Below are positions 12,701 to 22,680 of a stretch of DNA of 64,000 nt, one piece after another. Below the pieces are notes generated by a model. The model saw only the letters and a list, made by a program, of their open reading frames with translations, was not told where the DNA came from and searched no databases. The translations under genes were made by a program, and so were the position numbers. How positions within the stretch are numbered: position 1 is the stretch's first letter; each line of letters starts with the position of its first letter. The DNA lies in NCBI RefSeq assembly GCF_017591425.1, contig NW_024467101.1:12102918-12166917 (forward strand), given 5' to 3'. This DNA comes from Ochotona curzoniae (lineage: Eukaryota; Chordata; Mammalia; Lagomorpha; Ochotonidae).

Positions 12701-15700
12701 TACAATCAGGGAGCTGGATGGAAAGTGGGACCACCGGGATTAGAACTGGTACCCATATGGGATCCCGGCGTGTGCAAAGAGAGGATTAGTCAATTGAGCC
12801 ATTGCACTGGGCCCTACTTTGGATGTTTCTACATTGCTTGAATGCTTTCCAAATACATAATGTATATGCTAATAAGCACTTTGAAAAAAATTGTAAAAGA
12901 TGAAACGCATCCTGGAATAACACTAGTAAAACAAAACAAAACAACACGAAACAAAACCAGGGCATCTGAATCCAGTGTGGAGTTCAAGCAATAGAACTGT
13001 GCCAATACCAATAATGTGTTAATTCTGCTGAAAGGGTCATGGTTAGGTAGGGTTTGAACCTGTACAGGAGATGATAAAGGCAAGATGGAAATTCTTCTCC
13101 TAGCCTTGCAATTTTTCTATATATCTAAAGTGACTCCAAAATAAAGTTCTTTGAAGAGCAAAGACATGGGGCCCCTCACGATAGCCTAGTGGCTAAAGTC
13201 CTCGCCTTGCATGTGCTGGGATCCCATATGGATGCTGTTTCATGTTCCAGCTGCTCTACTTCCCATCTACTTGCTTGCTTGTAGTCTGGTAAAGCAGTGG
13301 AGGATGGCCCAAGGCCTTGGGAATCTATATCTGCATGGGAGACCTGAAAGAGGTTCCTGGCTCCTGGCTTCAGATCAGCTCAGCTCCCACCATTGTGGCC
13401 ACTTAAGGAATGAATCAGCGGATGGAATGTCTTCCTCTCTGTATGTCTGCCTTTCCAATAGAAATAAGTAAATCTTAAAAAAAAAAAAAAGTTTAAAAAG
13501 GTGCTCGCTTCGGCAGCACATATACTAAAAAAAGTTTAAAAAGAAAAGACATGATCAAAGGATGTTGGGTGACCCTTCTGTGGCAGGCTGAGAGGGTCTC
13601 AGCCCCCACCAGGTGTTGTCATCTTTCTGGAATGGCAATTACAGGTCCCTTGTGTCAACCATGGTGGTTTCCTCTGGACGTGGGAGCAAATGTTGATCAT
13701 ACTTGCAGGCTCTGGCTTCCTGCGGCGTAAGTGCCCTGGGTAGTTGGAATAGCAATGGGTCTTGGGACCAGGGATCAGGTCAGGAACCCTCTCTTATGTT
13801 GGGGCACACAGTCATTCAGGAACTCTTCAACGTTCTCAGTCAACAGCTGCGGGTGGTGAGGGGGGTTCTAAGCTGAGGTCAAAGGGCACCTCCATGGGGC
13901 CAGCCTCCTCTCAGAGGCAGTGCAAGGCAGCCGACTGCCTTGGTGGATTCCCATTTGTGAATGCCTGGGCCACTCAGCCCATGTGGCCTTTAGGTTCCTC
14001 ACTTCCAAAACAGGGAAGATGATGGAAATAGTTCCAATTGAAACTGTTGGAAGGATTCAGTGCCCTGCACAGAATAAATCTTCCACTAACAGTAGGTGCT
14101 TCCAAACTCTGTCATCACGTTGCCTTCATCACCGTTATAACCAGCACTGTTATTACCACCATCAACATCACCATCACCACTACCATAATTACTATCATCA
14201 CCATACTGCTAGCGGCCTCTCAATCATCATCATCATCATCATCATCACAACCACCACCACCATCCCATCACTATCACCACCATGATTATCACTATCATCA
14301 CCATCATCACTACTGTCATTACCATCTTCATCCCATCACCATCATTACCACTACCATATTACTATCATCATTATACTGTCAGCAGCCTCTCAATCATTGT
14401 CATCACCATCATCATCATCACCATCACCGTCACCATTACTATCATTATCACTGCCATCACCTTCATCACTATTGTCGCTCTCATCTTTATTACTATTGTC
14501 ATCACCACCTTCTCATCATCATGGCCATCATCATCAACGGCATGTCACTTCCATCTTCATCACCACCACCATCACATCATCATCTTCACCATCTTTGTCA
14601 GCACCACCACCAGTGCGGCTGCTGCCCTCAACCAAGTGTGATGCGGTGATGTTGACTGCCGCTGATTGTGACATAACCCAGCCTACTGAAGCCCACACAT
14701 TCAGATTCACTCCTGGGTGTTGGGTGCCTTCCCAGCTGCCCCTGCACAAGACCCTTCCCTGACAACAGCACTGCCTGGGGTGGCAATGCTGGCCCCTCAG
14801 AGCCCCTGACCCTGGCCCAGGCCAATGCCCCAGCAGCAGGGCCTCCTCACCGTCAGTGGGATTGGCAAACTCCTTGGGCACCGCTGCCCCATCGTCCAGC
14901 TCCACAGCCTCTAGGCCCGTGTGGACCCCTTCGATCTGGACCTCATGCTCCCCCGAGGCTGTGTCGTCCTCTGACCTCGCGCTCTCGCCTGTCCGCCGGA
15001 ATTTCACCACCCTAGAGGAAAGAGCAGACCCGGTCATGATGGCTGGAGTGCCCCTCCAACAGCCCTGCTCCATAGGGCTTGGGCACAACACAGGTGAAAG
15101 TCCTTCTTCGTAGCATAGAGAATGGAATGGGGAGGAGCTGGCACTTCTGTTGAGTTTGGGAGGCTGGAGTGGCACCCACCAGAGTAAATGGGTCAGGGCT
15201 ACTACAGATGATGGATCAAGTTGGGTACCACACAATTCTGGGGGGACTCTACTCAGTAGGCTTGGTGAAGAAAGCTATCTTCGTTCTAGGCTTGAATATA
15301 TTGTTTGTAAGTATGTTTTAGAATTGAGTGACTATTTGACAGATGATAACAAGAGTTGAAATAAAGCAACATCATGACAGGAAGTTGACAGAACGTAACA
15401 CCCAAGGCATATTTCTTCTGAGGACGTGTAGATAAAAATGGAGGGGATTTTTAAAAGTTCATGAATTAGAGAGGAAGAGAAACATTCCCATCAACTGGTT
15501 CACTCCCCAAATGCCTCAATAGCAGGGAGGAGGTTGAGCTGCAGCCAGGAGCCAGGAACTCCACTTGGGTCACCCATTTGGTGACAGAGATCCCCCTTTA
15601 CTTGGGCTGTCACCTGCTGCCTCCTAGGGTGGGCATCAGCAGGAGGATGAAGTCGGGAGACAGAGTCGATGACTGAACCCAGGTGCTATGATGTGGGCTG

Positions 15701-18700
15701 CAGCCATCTTTACTGTCAGGCTGAGCACTCACTGGGAATGAGGGGTTTTGAGGGATAAGAATGTTTTTTTTTTTTTTTCATTTTCCTTTTGGACCCTTCT
15801 ATAGTGTCTAAAGCTTTCACCCTGAGCCTTTGCTGTGTAGAGCAGTAGTGGCTGTTCCTTGTATAGCTCTCTGCCCAGCGTGCTACAGACACCTTCCTTT
15901 GGGACATGAGGATGACAATGGGCTCGCAGAATCAACTTGATGGCTGGGAAGACTGTGAGCAATTGATAAACATTAATTTCTCTCTGACTAGCCTGACCCA
16001 GGTCACGATTCTGCCTTGACCATGGAACATACAGACCTCTGCATGACATGACTTGGAGAAAATGGCCTGGCTTCCTGCAGTCTCCAATCATGCTCTGTTC
16101 ACAAATCTCTTGCAGAAACACCAGAGGCTAGGTTTAAAGCTCGGCTTATCAGAATTTGCTTTAAAATAGAGACAAAGGGAGAAGACAGGGAGACTTTTGA
16201 CATTAAATGATACTCAGAGAGCCAGACGCTGTTTCCTATCAGCTGGGATCTTGCACGTGTTTGTCATCTGCAGGAGCTAAGACTTCCCAAAGGGGACAAA
16301 TAAATATACTGTGATAGAAAAGAGAGACAGGGATGGCATTCTGCAGAGCGTTAAGCTGCCTCTTGGGAGACCAGCATCCTGTATCAGGGTGCCCATTCAA
16401 GTCCCAACTGCTCCCCTTCAGATCCAGCATTCTGCTAACGCACTTGGGAAAGCATGGTGATATGACCCAAGCACAAGGGCTCCGCCACCTGCAGGGGAGA
16501 CCAGGATGGAGTTCCAGGCTTCTACCTTCAACTTGGCCCAGCTCTGGCTGTTGTGGCTATTTGGGGAATGAGTTGGTAGATGGAAGCTTCTCTCTCTCTC
16601 TCCCTCTTCCTCTATCACTCTGCCTTTTAAATAGATACATCTTTAAGAAATAAAAGAAAATAGCAGTGGCATATGTTAAAATATGTGAGGGCTGCAAAGC
16701 AGGCTGGCTTGCAATTTCTTGGCATGTGTTATTGTATATTATATATATAGTCTATAACTCACTAAAATAGCAGGGAACATTTATTTTACATACTTTCGCT
16801 ATTTAAGGAAGAGAAGAACTTGAGGAAATAGCTGTCAACTTGAAGATCTTGTTTGCAGCAATATGGTTATAGGAAATTCACCTCCGGGCTTTCAGTCAGA
16901 GCCTGTGACTTGAAGAGGGTGTTGAAGATAAGGATGTTGTCTTGTTTTTTGTTTGTTTGTTTGTTTGTTTGTTTTTAATCTGAGCTTCTGGACCTTCCTC
17001 CCTTGAGTTCATGCATCTATCTGACAGCAAAGGAAAATGAATGCAAGCTGTGATCATCTCAGCAGAGCATTTTGGGTCCTCCATGAAGATGTTGTAAGCA
17101 TTTGGGGAGTGATCCAGTGAGTCTGGATCAGAATTCTGACTATCTCTATCTCTCTTAACTCTCAAATAAGACGACAATAAATAATAAAAAAAAAAAAACC
17201 AAAGGGAGGGTGAAATTACCTCATTAAAGAAATCTAGATTTTATTTTTATTTAGTTGTGGCAAGGTCAAGAAACCAGGCAGTGACTGCCACTGGAAGTGC
17301 ATACTCTGCTGTATTTACAGATCCTACATGGTCCATGGGGGCGTGGTGTGCCCCTGTGGGCCAGTTGGGTAAGCAGCAGGGTTGGCTAGGGAGCACAGGG
17401 GATAAACACAGGCAAGGATTTTTGTTGTGGCTCCCACAGAAAGAACCAGGTGCAATGAGAAAGCCTGTGTGCCCTGGCCAGTCTGAATGATTTCATTGGC
17501 CTGTGGGGCAGAGAGGCTGTCCAGGCCACTGAGTACTGGGTTCTGGAGCAGGTGGATGTGGTCCAGGATCTGGGAAACCTATGGGGGCCTCACAACAAAG
17601 ATGACTGGGCTCTGGGTTGGTTGCTTTCTATTTGCAAGGCCCACCGGCAGGTGAGTAGTTTGTTATCTTTAAGAACTAGTCATTCAGGGAAGGGCAGTCC
17701 CTCCAGGGTCTTCAAGACCCTAAGATGTGAAAATATCAGAATAGGGAAGAACTAAAGTATTATGAGTTCAGGAGGACAACTAGAGGGAAAGAGGGTGGGG
17801 GCCAGGGCAGAGGGGATGGTGGCTTGCAGCGTACAGGCTGCAGAGTTGGAGTTTTGTTCACTATTAGTCTCCTCATCCTTAACACTCTTCCTTCTAGTAG
17901 AGGAAAACCTTGCCATTGGGGGCTCAATGGCAAGGCTGCCCCCAAGAAGGCAAAGATCCCCCATGTTGGAGAACTTGGTCTAAGGCACTGAGTGCCAGCA
18001 ACCCTCAGCTTGTGTCCCTATGTTTGTGTGGCACTGGGGCATTGCCAGGATCTGTGCCTGTTGATGAAGGGGGTTAGATACTGTGTACTTAGAACTGCAG
18101 AACCTGTCAAGGTCATGAGCGCTAGTGGATCTTACCTTGTCTGCAAGACAACCTGGGGCATTCTCCGACCTGTGGGATTTGGGTCTTCCCAGAGGCTGCC
18201 CCAAATGTTCCTCAAATGTTTGAGATTCTGCCATGTAAGAGAACATACCTGTTCAACTTGAACCTGAGAACAAAACTTCAACTTCTGTGTGCAAAGAAGA
18301 AGGGAAAGATGTAACTTGATATAAGGAGGGCGCTGTTTTGGGAGACTTAAGAGGCACTTCAGGAGGGTGGGTGTCCACGTGGCTGGCTCAGGAGTAAGGA
18401 AATAGAATACTTTTGCATCACTTTGGCATGCCAGTTCCAAGCCTGAATTCCATCCACGACTTTGTCATGTCCTCAACTCTCCTAAGAAGGGCATGTTAAT
18501 AATACAACTCCTTTTGATAGGCAAGTAAACTGAGTCTCAGAGAAGTTAGGACATTTGATCCTTATCCGCTAGACAGTATCTAGTGTATCAGGACCCTTAG
18601 CAACCTCAAAATTATCTTAAGCCAATCAGCCAGTGCTTCTCTCTCTCTCTCTCTTTGTGTGTGTGAGAGAGTTTCCAAACACCTACAACAGCTGGGATTT

Positions 18701-21700
18701 TAGGCTGGAGCCAGAGCCAGGAGCTAGGAACACAATCCAGGTCTTTCGGGCTGCAAAAAATTGGCCAAGAATTTGAGCCACCATTAATGTCTTATCATCT
18801 GCATCAGCAAGAAGCTGGCATCGAGAGCTGAAGCCAGGAATTAGAGCCAGATATTCTGAGTGTATTAACCCTTAGGTATAACCTGCACTCTCAGCCAAAA
18901 ACAACCCATAGGGGATTGATGAGCCACACTCTAGACTGATATTTTGGGATTTCTGTATAATAGAGTCTAGGAATCTGAATTTAAATAAGTTGCTGAGGAT
19001 GGTCATCCAAGTTGGAAAGCAATCACTGAATGAATGCTCTCCTGCTCTGGATGGGGAAAATGGGATAAGAATACTGGGTGTGATGACCTGTGAGGTCTAT
19101 TCATAAATGTCTGGAAGTTTACAATCGAAGGGAATCTAAATTTTCTGTGGATTTGATTTATTTTTAACTTCCATCAGGAAGCCATCAACCTCAATAGCAA
19201 TGGACATGTTCCCTTTACAGTGATACACTTTATTCTATTATTTCCAATATCACTTTAAAAAAAGATTTATTCATTTTTATTTGAAAGGCAGATTTATAGA
19301 GAAGGAGAGATAGAGAGATCCCCCATCCACTGATTCACTCCCCCAAATGACTGCAAATAACCAGAGATGAGCCAGTCCAGAACCAGGAGCCAGGATTCCC
19401 TTCTAGGTCTCCCACATGCGTGTAGGGACCCAAGGACCTGAGCAATCCTCCACTGCCTCCTCAGGCCAAAGGCAGGGAGTTAGATGGGAAGCAGAGCAGC
19501 TGGGACATGAACCAGTGCCCATATGGGATGCTGATTCCACAGGCTAGACCCAAGTATCATATGTTTTATATTATACATGATGCCTACCTACAGGTAGCTG
19601 GTGACCATTGTGCTGGACATTGCAGCTTGGGATCACAAGTTCCTTAAGAGCAAGAATTATCTCCTTCAGTTACAGAATTCTTTGTATGTAGGATATTACC
19701 CCCAGAAAATCATTGCATGAATAAATATTTTCTACAAAAGTTGTTTTCAAGAAATTATCCTAGAAAGAAGAGAGCTAGAAAAGTCTGAGTTGTACAAGAT
19801 CACAGGATAAGGTGGAACTAACTGGGTGTAACATTGCAGCCTCTGGTATGCCCTGCCCATGGTACTGTTACTGAATGGATGGCAGGTGAGAGACAAGGAC
19901 TGCTTGTGATGTCCAAAAGTGAAGGTGTACTGAAGGGTGAGGAAGAGCTGTTTTGTAGACACTCTCATCTCATCCCTTCACCCCTACCCAGGCCCTGTAA
20001 ACGACTTAGTGGTTTATAATCTATTAATATTTGGCCTCCCATGGGACTGAGTGTGTTCCAAAGTCCATTCTTGCCAACCCTCTACAAGACACTGTGAATT
20101 TTCCCCCAACCATATTGCTCTTAGGAAATCTGCCTACAGAACAAATCTGTTCTTAATACACAGAGGGTGTGGTTTCAGAAACATCTTTAAGTCGTGATTT
20201 GCAACCCACTCAGATTCACATAGCTATTCTTTAAAATACACATATATGTGTATATATATAAATTGAGGTGAACACATTTCAGGGCCAATTATTGATCTAA
20301 TCTAACACAGGTTGCCATTTGTAGATGACAGTTTTGGGGTAGTTAAATTATATATTTTATTTTTATATATGATTTTTTTCCAGATATGATAATAATAATA
20401 GCTTATTTGTGTCTTGCCAGGATTTAGCATATATCAGCTCATGATAACTTTGTGAATCAACTATCTCTTTGATCCTCAAGGCTATTGGGAAACCATAGAT
20501 CTCAGAAAGGTGGATTCATTTGTTTAAAGTCAACAAAGTTGGGCTGGTAGAGTCAGGATTTGAATGCAAGTCTATCTGACTCAAGAGCCCTTGTATTGCA
20601 TACATTTATGTCCGTAAGCTGTCAGCAAGAATAATCAAGAACCTTGACTCAAGGCACTAAGACTGGGCTGGGAAAGGGGAGACTTCCTTCTCCTTCCTGC
20701 CCTTCTCTTTGATTTTTATTGACTGTATATAGGCTATACTGGATCATTCTAGAGTCATCTAAAAACTAATCTACATTTCAATAAGTTAAAAAATCCTCAC
20801 CCAATTTTTGCCTTGTTTCAATTACAGGAAGAGTTTTCATTATAATACCATGTCTGCACCGTAACAGGTTAAATAGACATGAATCTTTTGCAAAAGTTAC
20901 ATGCTCTGACATTGTTTGGACATGTGTCCCAGGAAAAGCACAGTTTCAATTTGTATCCTTATTCTGTATATCAAATATTGTATTTGCATTTTTGGGTTAT
21001 TATTATTTTGCAATTGGTTCTTGAGCATACAATTTATTTTCAGTGATGGTGCCATGTCTTCCCTAAGATTTTACTCATGCATTTCCTTTGTGAAAGAATG
21101 CTGCATTACATAATATATTATGCTGTGTGTGTGTGTGGCCATTAATAAGAGCTGAACACTAAAATTTTAAATGAACTAGCATTTTAAAAGAAAATTAATT
21201 TCATGCTGATCAGGAAGGAAACATTTCAGTCCCTTTACTCAGAGCCACAGAGAGCTGCTATTAGTCACACTAAGAGTCACTTGGGAGAATTCCTCAGTAG
21301 CTTAAAGGAAAAAAAAAAAACCCACCATTTTTTAAGTCAAGAAAATACACACATGTTAACCAAAACATATCTCTCCCAACAACTTCAAATGGAGCCTACT
21401 TTTATCATCCAAATGGCTAGTGATGCTAAGAATTAAAACAAAAACCCCCAGAAATGTTCTTTTCCATGCCCCTTCTCATACTCTTGGAATTTGCTGAACG
21501 AATCACCATCTGCTTGTGGTAGGGGGAAAAAAATCTGTCAACCCCTCCACAGGCCCCTGTTTGTTTCCATTGCTGGATTGTATTCTCCCAAGATCCTCAG
21601 AGCACATTGGATATCCTGCATAAATTCCCAGAGGAGAATATCCTTGATAGTTTCCAAGACCAGTCTCACTCTAGTTCACTGTTTAAAAAAAAAAAAATCT

Positions 21701-22306
21701 CATTCAGAAGAAAGCAAAAGGGCTCAGTGACGGCTGCAGAGCCCTCTCATTCACACACTTGATAAACAAGCTTCATCTCCTCTGGCAAAGAACCCCGGCT
21801 TTTTAGCAATCAGGGTGCAACACCGTTGTCCTTCCCAGCCAAAAACACTTGCAGGAAAAATTAGGAATTGCTCAGCACAGATCTGGAAAGGACCAATGTC
21901 ATTGCACGGACTCATCCATTCAGTACGTATTTCCAAACAGCAGCAGCGAACCTTTCCTTAACGCATCACCCGCGCCACACCACTTGAGGGTTGAGGGCAA
22001 TTAGAAGGGAAAACGGACACCCCCTCTCCCCAGGTTCTCTCCTACCCCTCCCAATGAGATCCTGATAGCTCCAGAGGGGGAAAAATTAACTGAGTCAGAG
22101 ATCCAGAGAGGCTGGGCTGCTGGGGTAGGAAAATGGCTTTCCTCCTCCAGGCCTAATCCCTGCTTCCGAAATAGTTGCCTTTAAATCTGAGAAGCCATGC
22201 TGAGATACCTTCCTGCAGGCTTCCGTGTTTGCAATGAAAGCCCTTGTGCCTCTCGCCCCCAGTGTACTTACGGTAGCTGCCTGAGCTGGAATAAGTCCTC
22301 CTCCAT
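3671..22306 (-). CDS. SVOP: SVOP, synaptic vesicle 2-related protein, N-terminal part (coding exons 1-6; gene runs off the left edge)
   Basis: SVOP is a brain-enriched major-facilitator-superfamily protein of synaptic vesicles, related to SV2; its substrate is unknown. Six minus-strand coding exons (22272-22306, 14851-15011, 11725-11810, 9977-10075, 9333-9404, 3671-3795) join in frame to give residues 1-193 of a protein that is about 548 aa in human, as I recall it. The protein starts [12 protein letters not shown], followed by an acidic cytoplasmic tail (residues about 13-85). The first membrane segments start near residue 86. Residues about 144-156 (DQYGRKTGLKIS) are the family's loop 2-3 motif. 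Every boundary has GT-AG and matching phase. Residues 194 to the end are not in the window, so exons 7 onward lie to the left. The near identity with my memory of human SVOP makes this call firm. Confidence 0.95.
4619..4920 (-). mobile_element. C-type SINE, near full length
   Basis: A minus-strand copy flanked by ATAAGTCTT at 4610-4618 and 4921-4929, a probable target-site duplication. Confidence 0.8.
5000..5335 (+). mobile_element. MaLR-type LTR fragment (ancient endogenous retroelement)
   Basis: The run GTGATGGCTTGGACGTGG, then CTGCCATCATGATGCTGTCC, GAGCTGTGAGCAGAAC and finally ATAGTAACAGGACATGGACT resembles the layout of MST/MLT-like solo LTRs of the mammalian MaLR group. No internal retroviral genes are present. 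Family assignment is from memory. Confidence 0.5.
5338..5526 (+). mobile_element. C-type SINE, rearranged 3' part
   Basis: The first about 65 bp read like the minus-strand body (GCAGGAAGCCGGATCGGAAG); the remainder is the plus-strand 3' end (GATGGAAGATCTTCCTCTCT), ending in an A-tail. Confidence 0.6.
5545..5855 (-). mobile_element. C-type SINE, near full length
   Basis: Minus-strand copy from TATTTTTTATTGGAGAGTCA to GGCTACTGTGCCGGGACC. It retains an intact head. Confidence 0.85.
5856..6108 (+). mobile_element. C-type SINE, 5'-truncated
   Basis: Older plus-strand copy directly abutting the previous one; it ends CTTTCAAATAAATGAAACAA. Confidence 0.7.
7335..7500 (+). mobile_element. MIR SINE
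   Basis: GAGGCACGGAGGAATGGAAC, CTTGCCCAAGGCCATGTAGC and GGATTTGAACTCATG match the MIR core in order. Confidence 0.75.
7896..8190 (-). mobile_element. C-type SINE, diverged
   Basis: TCTGCTGGTTCACTCCC and TGGAGCTGGACAGCACAC match the minus-strand body with many differences. Confidence 0.55.
8235..8525 (-). mobile_element. C-type SINE
   Basis: Minus-strand copy with GGCCACAAGCAGGGAGCTGG and CCCATATAGGATGCTGGC. Confidence 0.8.
8765..8948 (-). mobile_element. C-type SINE fragment, old
   Basis: Weak but ordered similarity to the minus-strand body (CCCAGCCACTTGTATTACC and onward). Confidence 0.35.
9078..9172 (+). mobile_element. C-type SINE 3' fragment
   Basis: GAGTGAACCAGTGGATGACA followed by CTCTGCCTTCCAGATACGC. 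Confidence 0.5.
9333..9404 (-). CDS. SVOP: SVOP coding exon 5
   Basis: The acceptor CCACAG ends at 9405 and the donor GTAAG starts at 9332. The exon is 72 nt and encodes residues 128-151. It ends DQYGRKT, the MFS signature loop between membrane segments 2 and 3. Confidence 0.94.
9977..10075 (-). CDS. SVOP: SVOP coding exon 4
   Basis: The acceptor CTGCAG ends at 10076 and the donor GTAGGC starts at 9976. The exon is 99 nt, phase 0 on both sides, and encodes residues 95-127 ([17 protein letters not shown] and following), the first transmembrane segment and loop. Confidence 0.94.
10212..10470 (+). mobile_element. C-type SINE, diverged
   Basis: CAGCTCCCTGCTAATGTGCC, ACATGGGAGACCTGCATGG and GGAGTGAACCAGCCATCC occur in family order. 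Confidence 0.65.
11018..11322 (-). mobile_element. C-type SINE, diverged
   Basis: Minus-strand copy with AGTTCACTCCCCAGAGGGCC and an intact body, in SVOP intron 3. Confidence 0.65.
11725..11810 (-). CDS. SVOP: SVOP coding exon 3
   Basis: The acceptor TATAG ends at 11811 and the donor GTGAGT starts at 11724. The exon is 86 nt and encodes residues 66-94, ending LSVLTGLAW at the start of the first membrane segment. A (CA)n-rich tract lies about 50 nt upstream of the acceptor on the coding strand. Confidence 0.94.
11862..11933. repeat. Interrupted (GT)n microsatellite
   Basis: Two GT-rich runs separated by about 25 bp. On the SVOP coding strand this is a CA tract ending about 50 nt before the exon 3 acceptor. 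Confidence 0.9.
12211..12482 (-). mobile_element. C-type SINE
   Basis: The A-tail complement at 12211 is followed by GATTTTTATTGAAAGGCAG. The element ends CACTATACTGTGGTGCTGGC. Confidence 0.75.
12491..12816 (-). mobile_element. C-type SINE, near full length
   Basis: From TTTTAAAAAAAAGATTTATT to the head GAGCCATTGCACTGGGCCC. Confidence 0.85.
13168..13490 (+). mobile_element. C-type SINE, near full length
   Basis: The head ACGATAGCCTAGTGGCTAAA to an A-tail at 13477-13490 that later received the U6 fragment. Confidence 0.85.
13501..13530 (+). pseudogene. U6 snRNA 5' fragment (truncated retrocopy)
   Basis: The first 30 nt of U6 snRNA (GTGCTCGCTTCGGCAGCACA and ten more bases) are present without mismatch. 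They sit in the A-tail of a SINE, flanked on both sides by AAAAAAAGTTTAAAAAG (13484-13500 and 13527-13543). The rest of U6 is missing, so this cannot be a working snRNA gene. The identical flanks indicate LINE-type target-primed insertion of a 3'-truncated copy. Confidence 0.85.
14110..14615. repeat. CAT/CAC trinucleotide satellite with internal duplication
   Basis: About 500 bp of CATCATCACCATCACC-type sequence in SVOP intron 2. Two blocks share ACTATCATCA..ATACTG..AGC.GCCTCTCAATCAT at about 14190 and 14360. Confidence 0.9.
14851..15011 (-). CDS. SVOP: SVOP coding exon 2
   Basis: The acceptor CTCTAG ends at 15012 and the donor GTGAGG starts at 14850. The exon is 161 nt and encodes residues 12-66, the acidic cytoplasmic N-terminal tail ([16 protein letters not shown] and following). 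Confidence 0.94.
15446..15732 (-). mobile_element. C-type SINE, diverged
   Basis: ACTGGTTCACTCCCCAAATG with the minus-strand body following, in SVOP intron 1. Confidence 0.65.
16336..16652 (+). mobile_element. C-type SINE
   Basis: CCTGTATCAGGGTGCCCATT, a GGGGAATGAGTTGGTAGATG tail and a TTTAAATAGATACATCTTTA end. Confidence 0.7.
16943..16976 (+). repeat. (GTTT)n microsatellite
   Basis: Six or more GTTT units. Confidence 0.9.
17088..17190 (+). mobile_element. C-type SINE 3' fragment
   Basis: GCATTTGGGGAGTGATCCAG and the CTCTCAAATAAGACG end. Confidence 0.5.
18490..18600 (+). mobile_element. MIR-like fragment
   Basis: AAACTGAGTCTCAGAGAAGT followed by further diverged MIR-like sequence. Confidence 0.45.
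18628..18897 (-). mobile_element. C-type SINE, old
   Basis: CCAGAGCCAGGAGCTAGGAA and GAAGCTGGCATCGAGAGCTG are diverged minus-strand motifs. Confidence 0.55.
19256..19556 (-). mobile_element. C-type SINE
   Basis: AAAAAAAGATTTATTCATTT to CCCATATGGGATGCTGATTC. It is the last SINE before a gap of about 3.5 kb around the SVOP promoter. Confidence 0.8.
20385..20615 (+). mobile_element. MIR SINE
   Basis: TTTGTGAATCAACTATCTC, GGTAGAGTCAGGATTTGAA and GCAAGTCTATCTGACTC give a long MIR match. Confidence 0.7.
22272..22306 (-). CDS. SVOP: SVOP coding exon 1
   Basis: The ATG at 22306-22304 has G at -3 and G at +4. The exon encodes residues 1-11 plus two bases of Pro12. The donor GTAAGTA follows at 22271. 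The 5' UTR continues upstream into the CpG-rich block. Confidence 0.93.
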
Positions 22307-22680
22307 GTCCGCGCTGCGCCGGGACCAGCCCTTTTCATGGCCTTTACATGGTGGTGCCGGAGGACGAGCGCTCCGGCGTTCAGCACCAGGATGCTGGACA
22401 GCTCCCGCGCCTCTCGCCTCCCTCCCGGCGGCAGCTGTTTGGGGGGAGGGAGCCGGCTGGGAGCAGCCCACGAGACAAAGCCGCCGCGGCCGCCAGGAGA
22501 CCGCGGCGAGAGTGGGCGGAGAGGAGGAGGAGGCGGAGGGCAGAGCGAGCTGCAAGGTGGAGGAAGGGGGAGGCGGGGAGAGCCCTTCTGCTCCGGGTGG
22601 CTGGTGGTGCCTCCTGGGTGCCTCTAGGGCACCCGGGGTCTGGGCGCCGCGGGTTGGAGGCACCGATGCGCAGCCTCTCT
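22290..22680 (-). promoter_or_regulatory. SVOP: SVOP CpG-rich promoter and 5' UTR
   Basis: A GC-rich stretch with many CpGs (for example around 22480-22520) overlaps the SVOP start codon and extends upstream on its coding strand. It is the only CpG-rich block near exon 1, so it probably holds the transcription start. No TATA box was recognised. The exact start site cannot be read from sequence. Confidence 0.7.
22379..22405 (+). promoter_or_regulatory. REST/RE1-like silencer with expanded spacing
   Basis: The left half TTCAGCACC (22379-22387) and right half GGACAGCTCC (22396-22405) are near-perfect halves of the canonical RE1 (TTCAGCACC..GGACAGCGCC). They are separated by 8 nt instead of 2. 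Non-canonical RE1 sites with expanded spacing, about 16-19 bp between half-site centres, are established REST targets; here the spacing is about 17. The site is 73-99 bp upstream of the SVOP ATG. REST silences neuronal genes in non-neuronal cells, which suits a synaptic-vesicle gene. Occupancy is inferred. Confidence 0.65.

Larger units (their letters stand above)
15012..22271. other. SVOP: SVOP intron 1
   Basis: SINEs to 19556. 17200-18480 and 19560-20380 are unassigned. 20620-22270 is AT-rich single-copy-looking sequence leading into the promoter; no exon was seen. Confidence 0.8.

Noticed and set aside
13501..13530. A functional U6 snRNA gene
   Set aside because: Only 30 of about 107 nt are present; there is no 3' terminator and no upstream snRNA promoter elements.
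14038..14649. Long plus-strand open frames rich in His, Ser or Thr
   Set aside because: They are translations of the CAT/CAC satellite in three frames, with no splice sites, conserved domain or normal composition.
14534..15235. A 233-codon minus-strand frame
   Set aside because: It is SVOP exon 2 read through into both introns; only 14851-15011 is coding.
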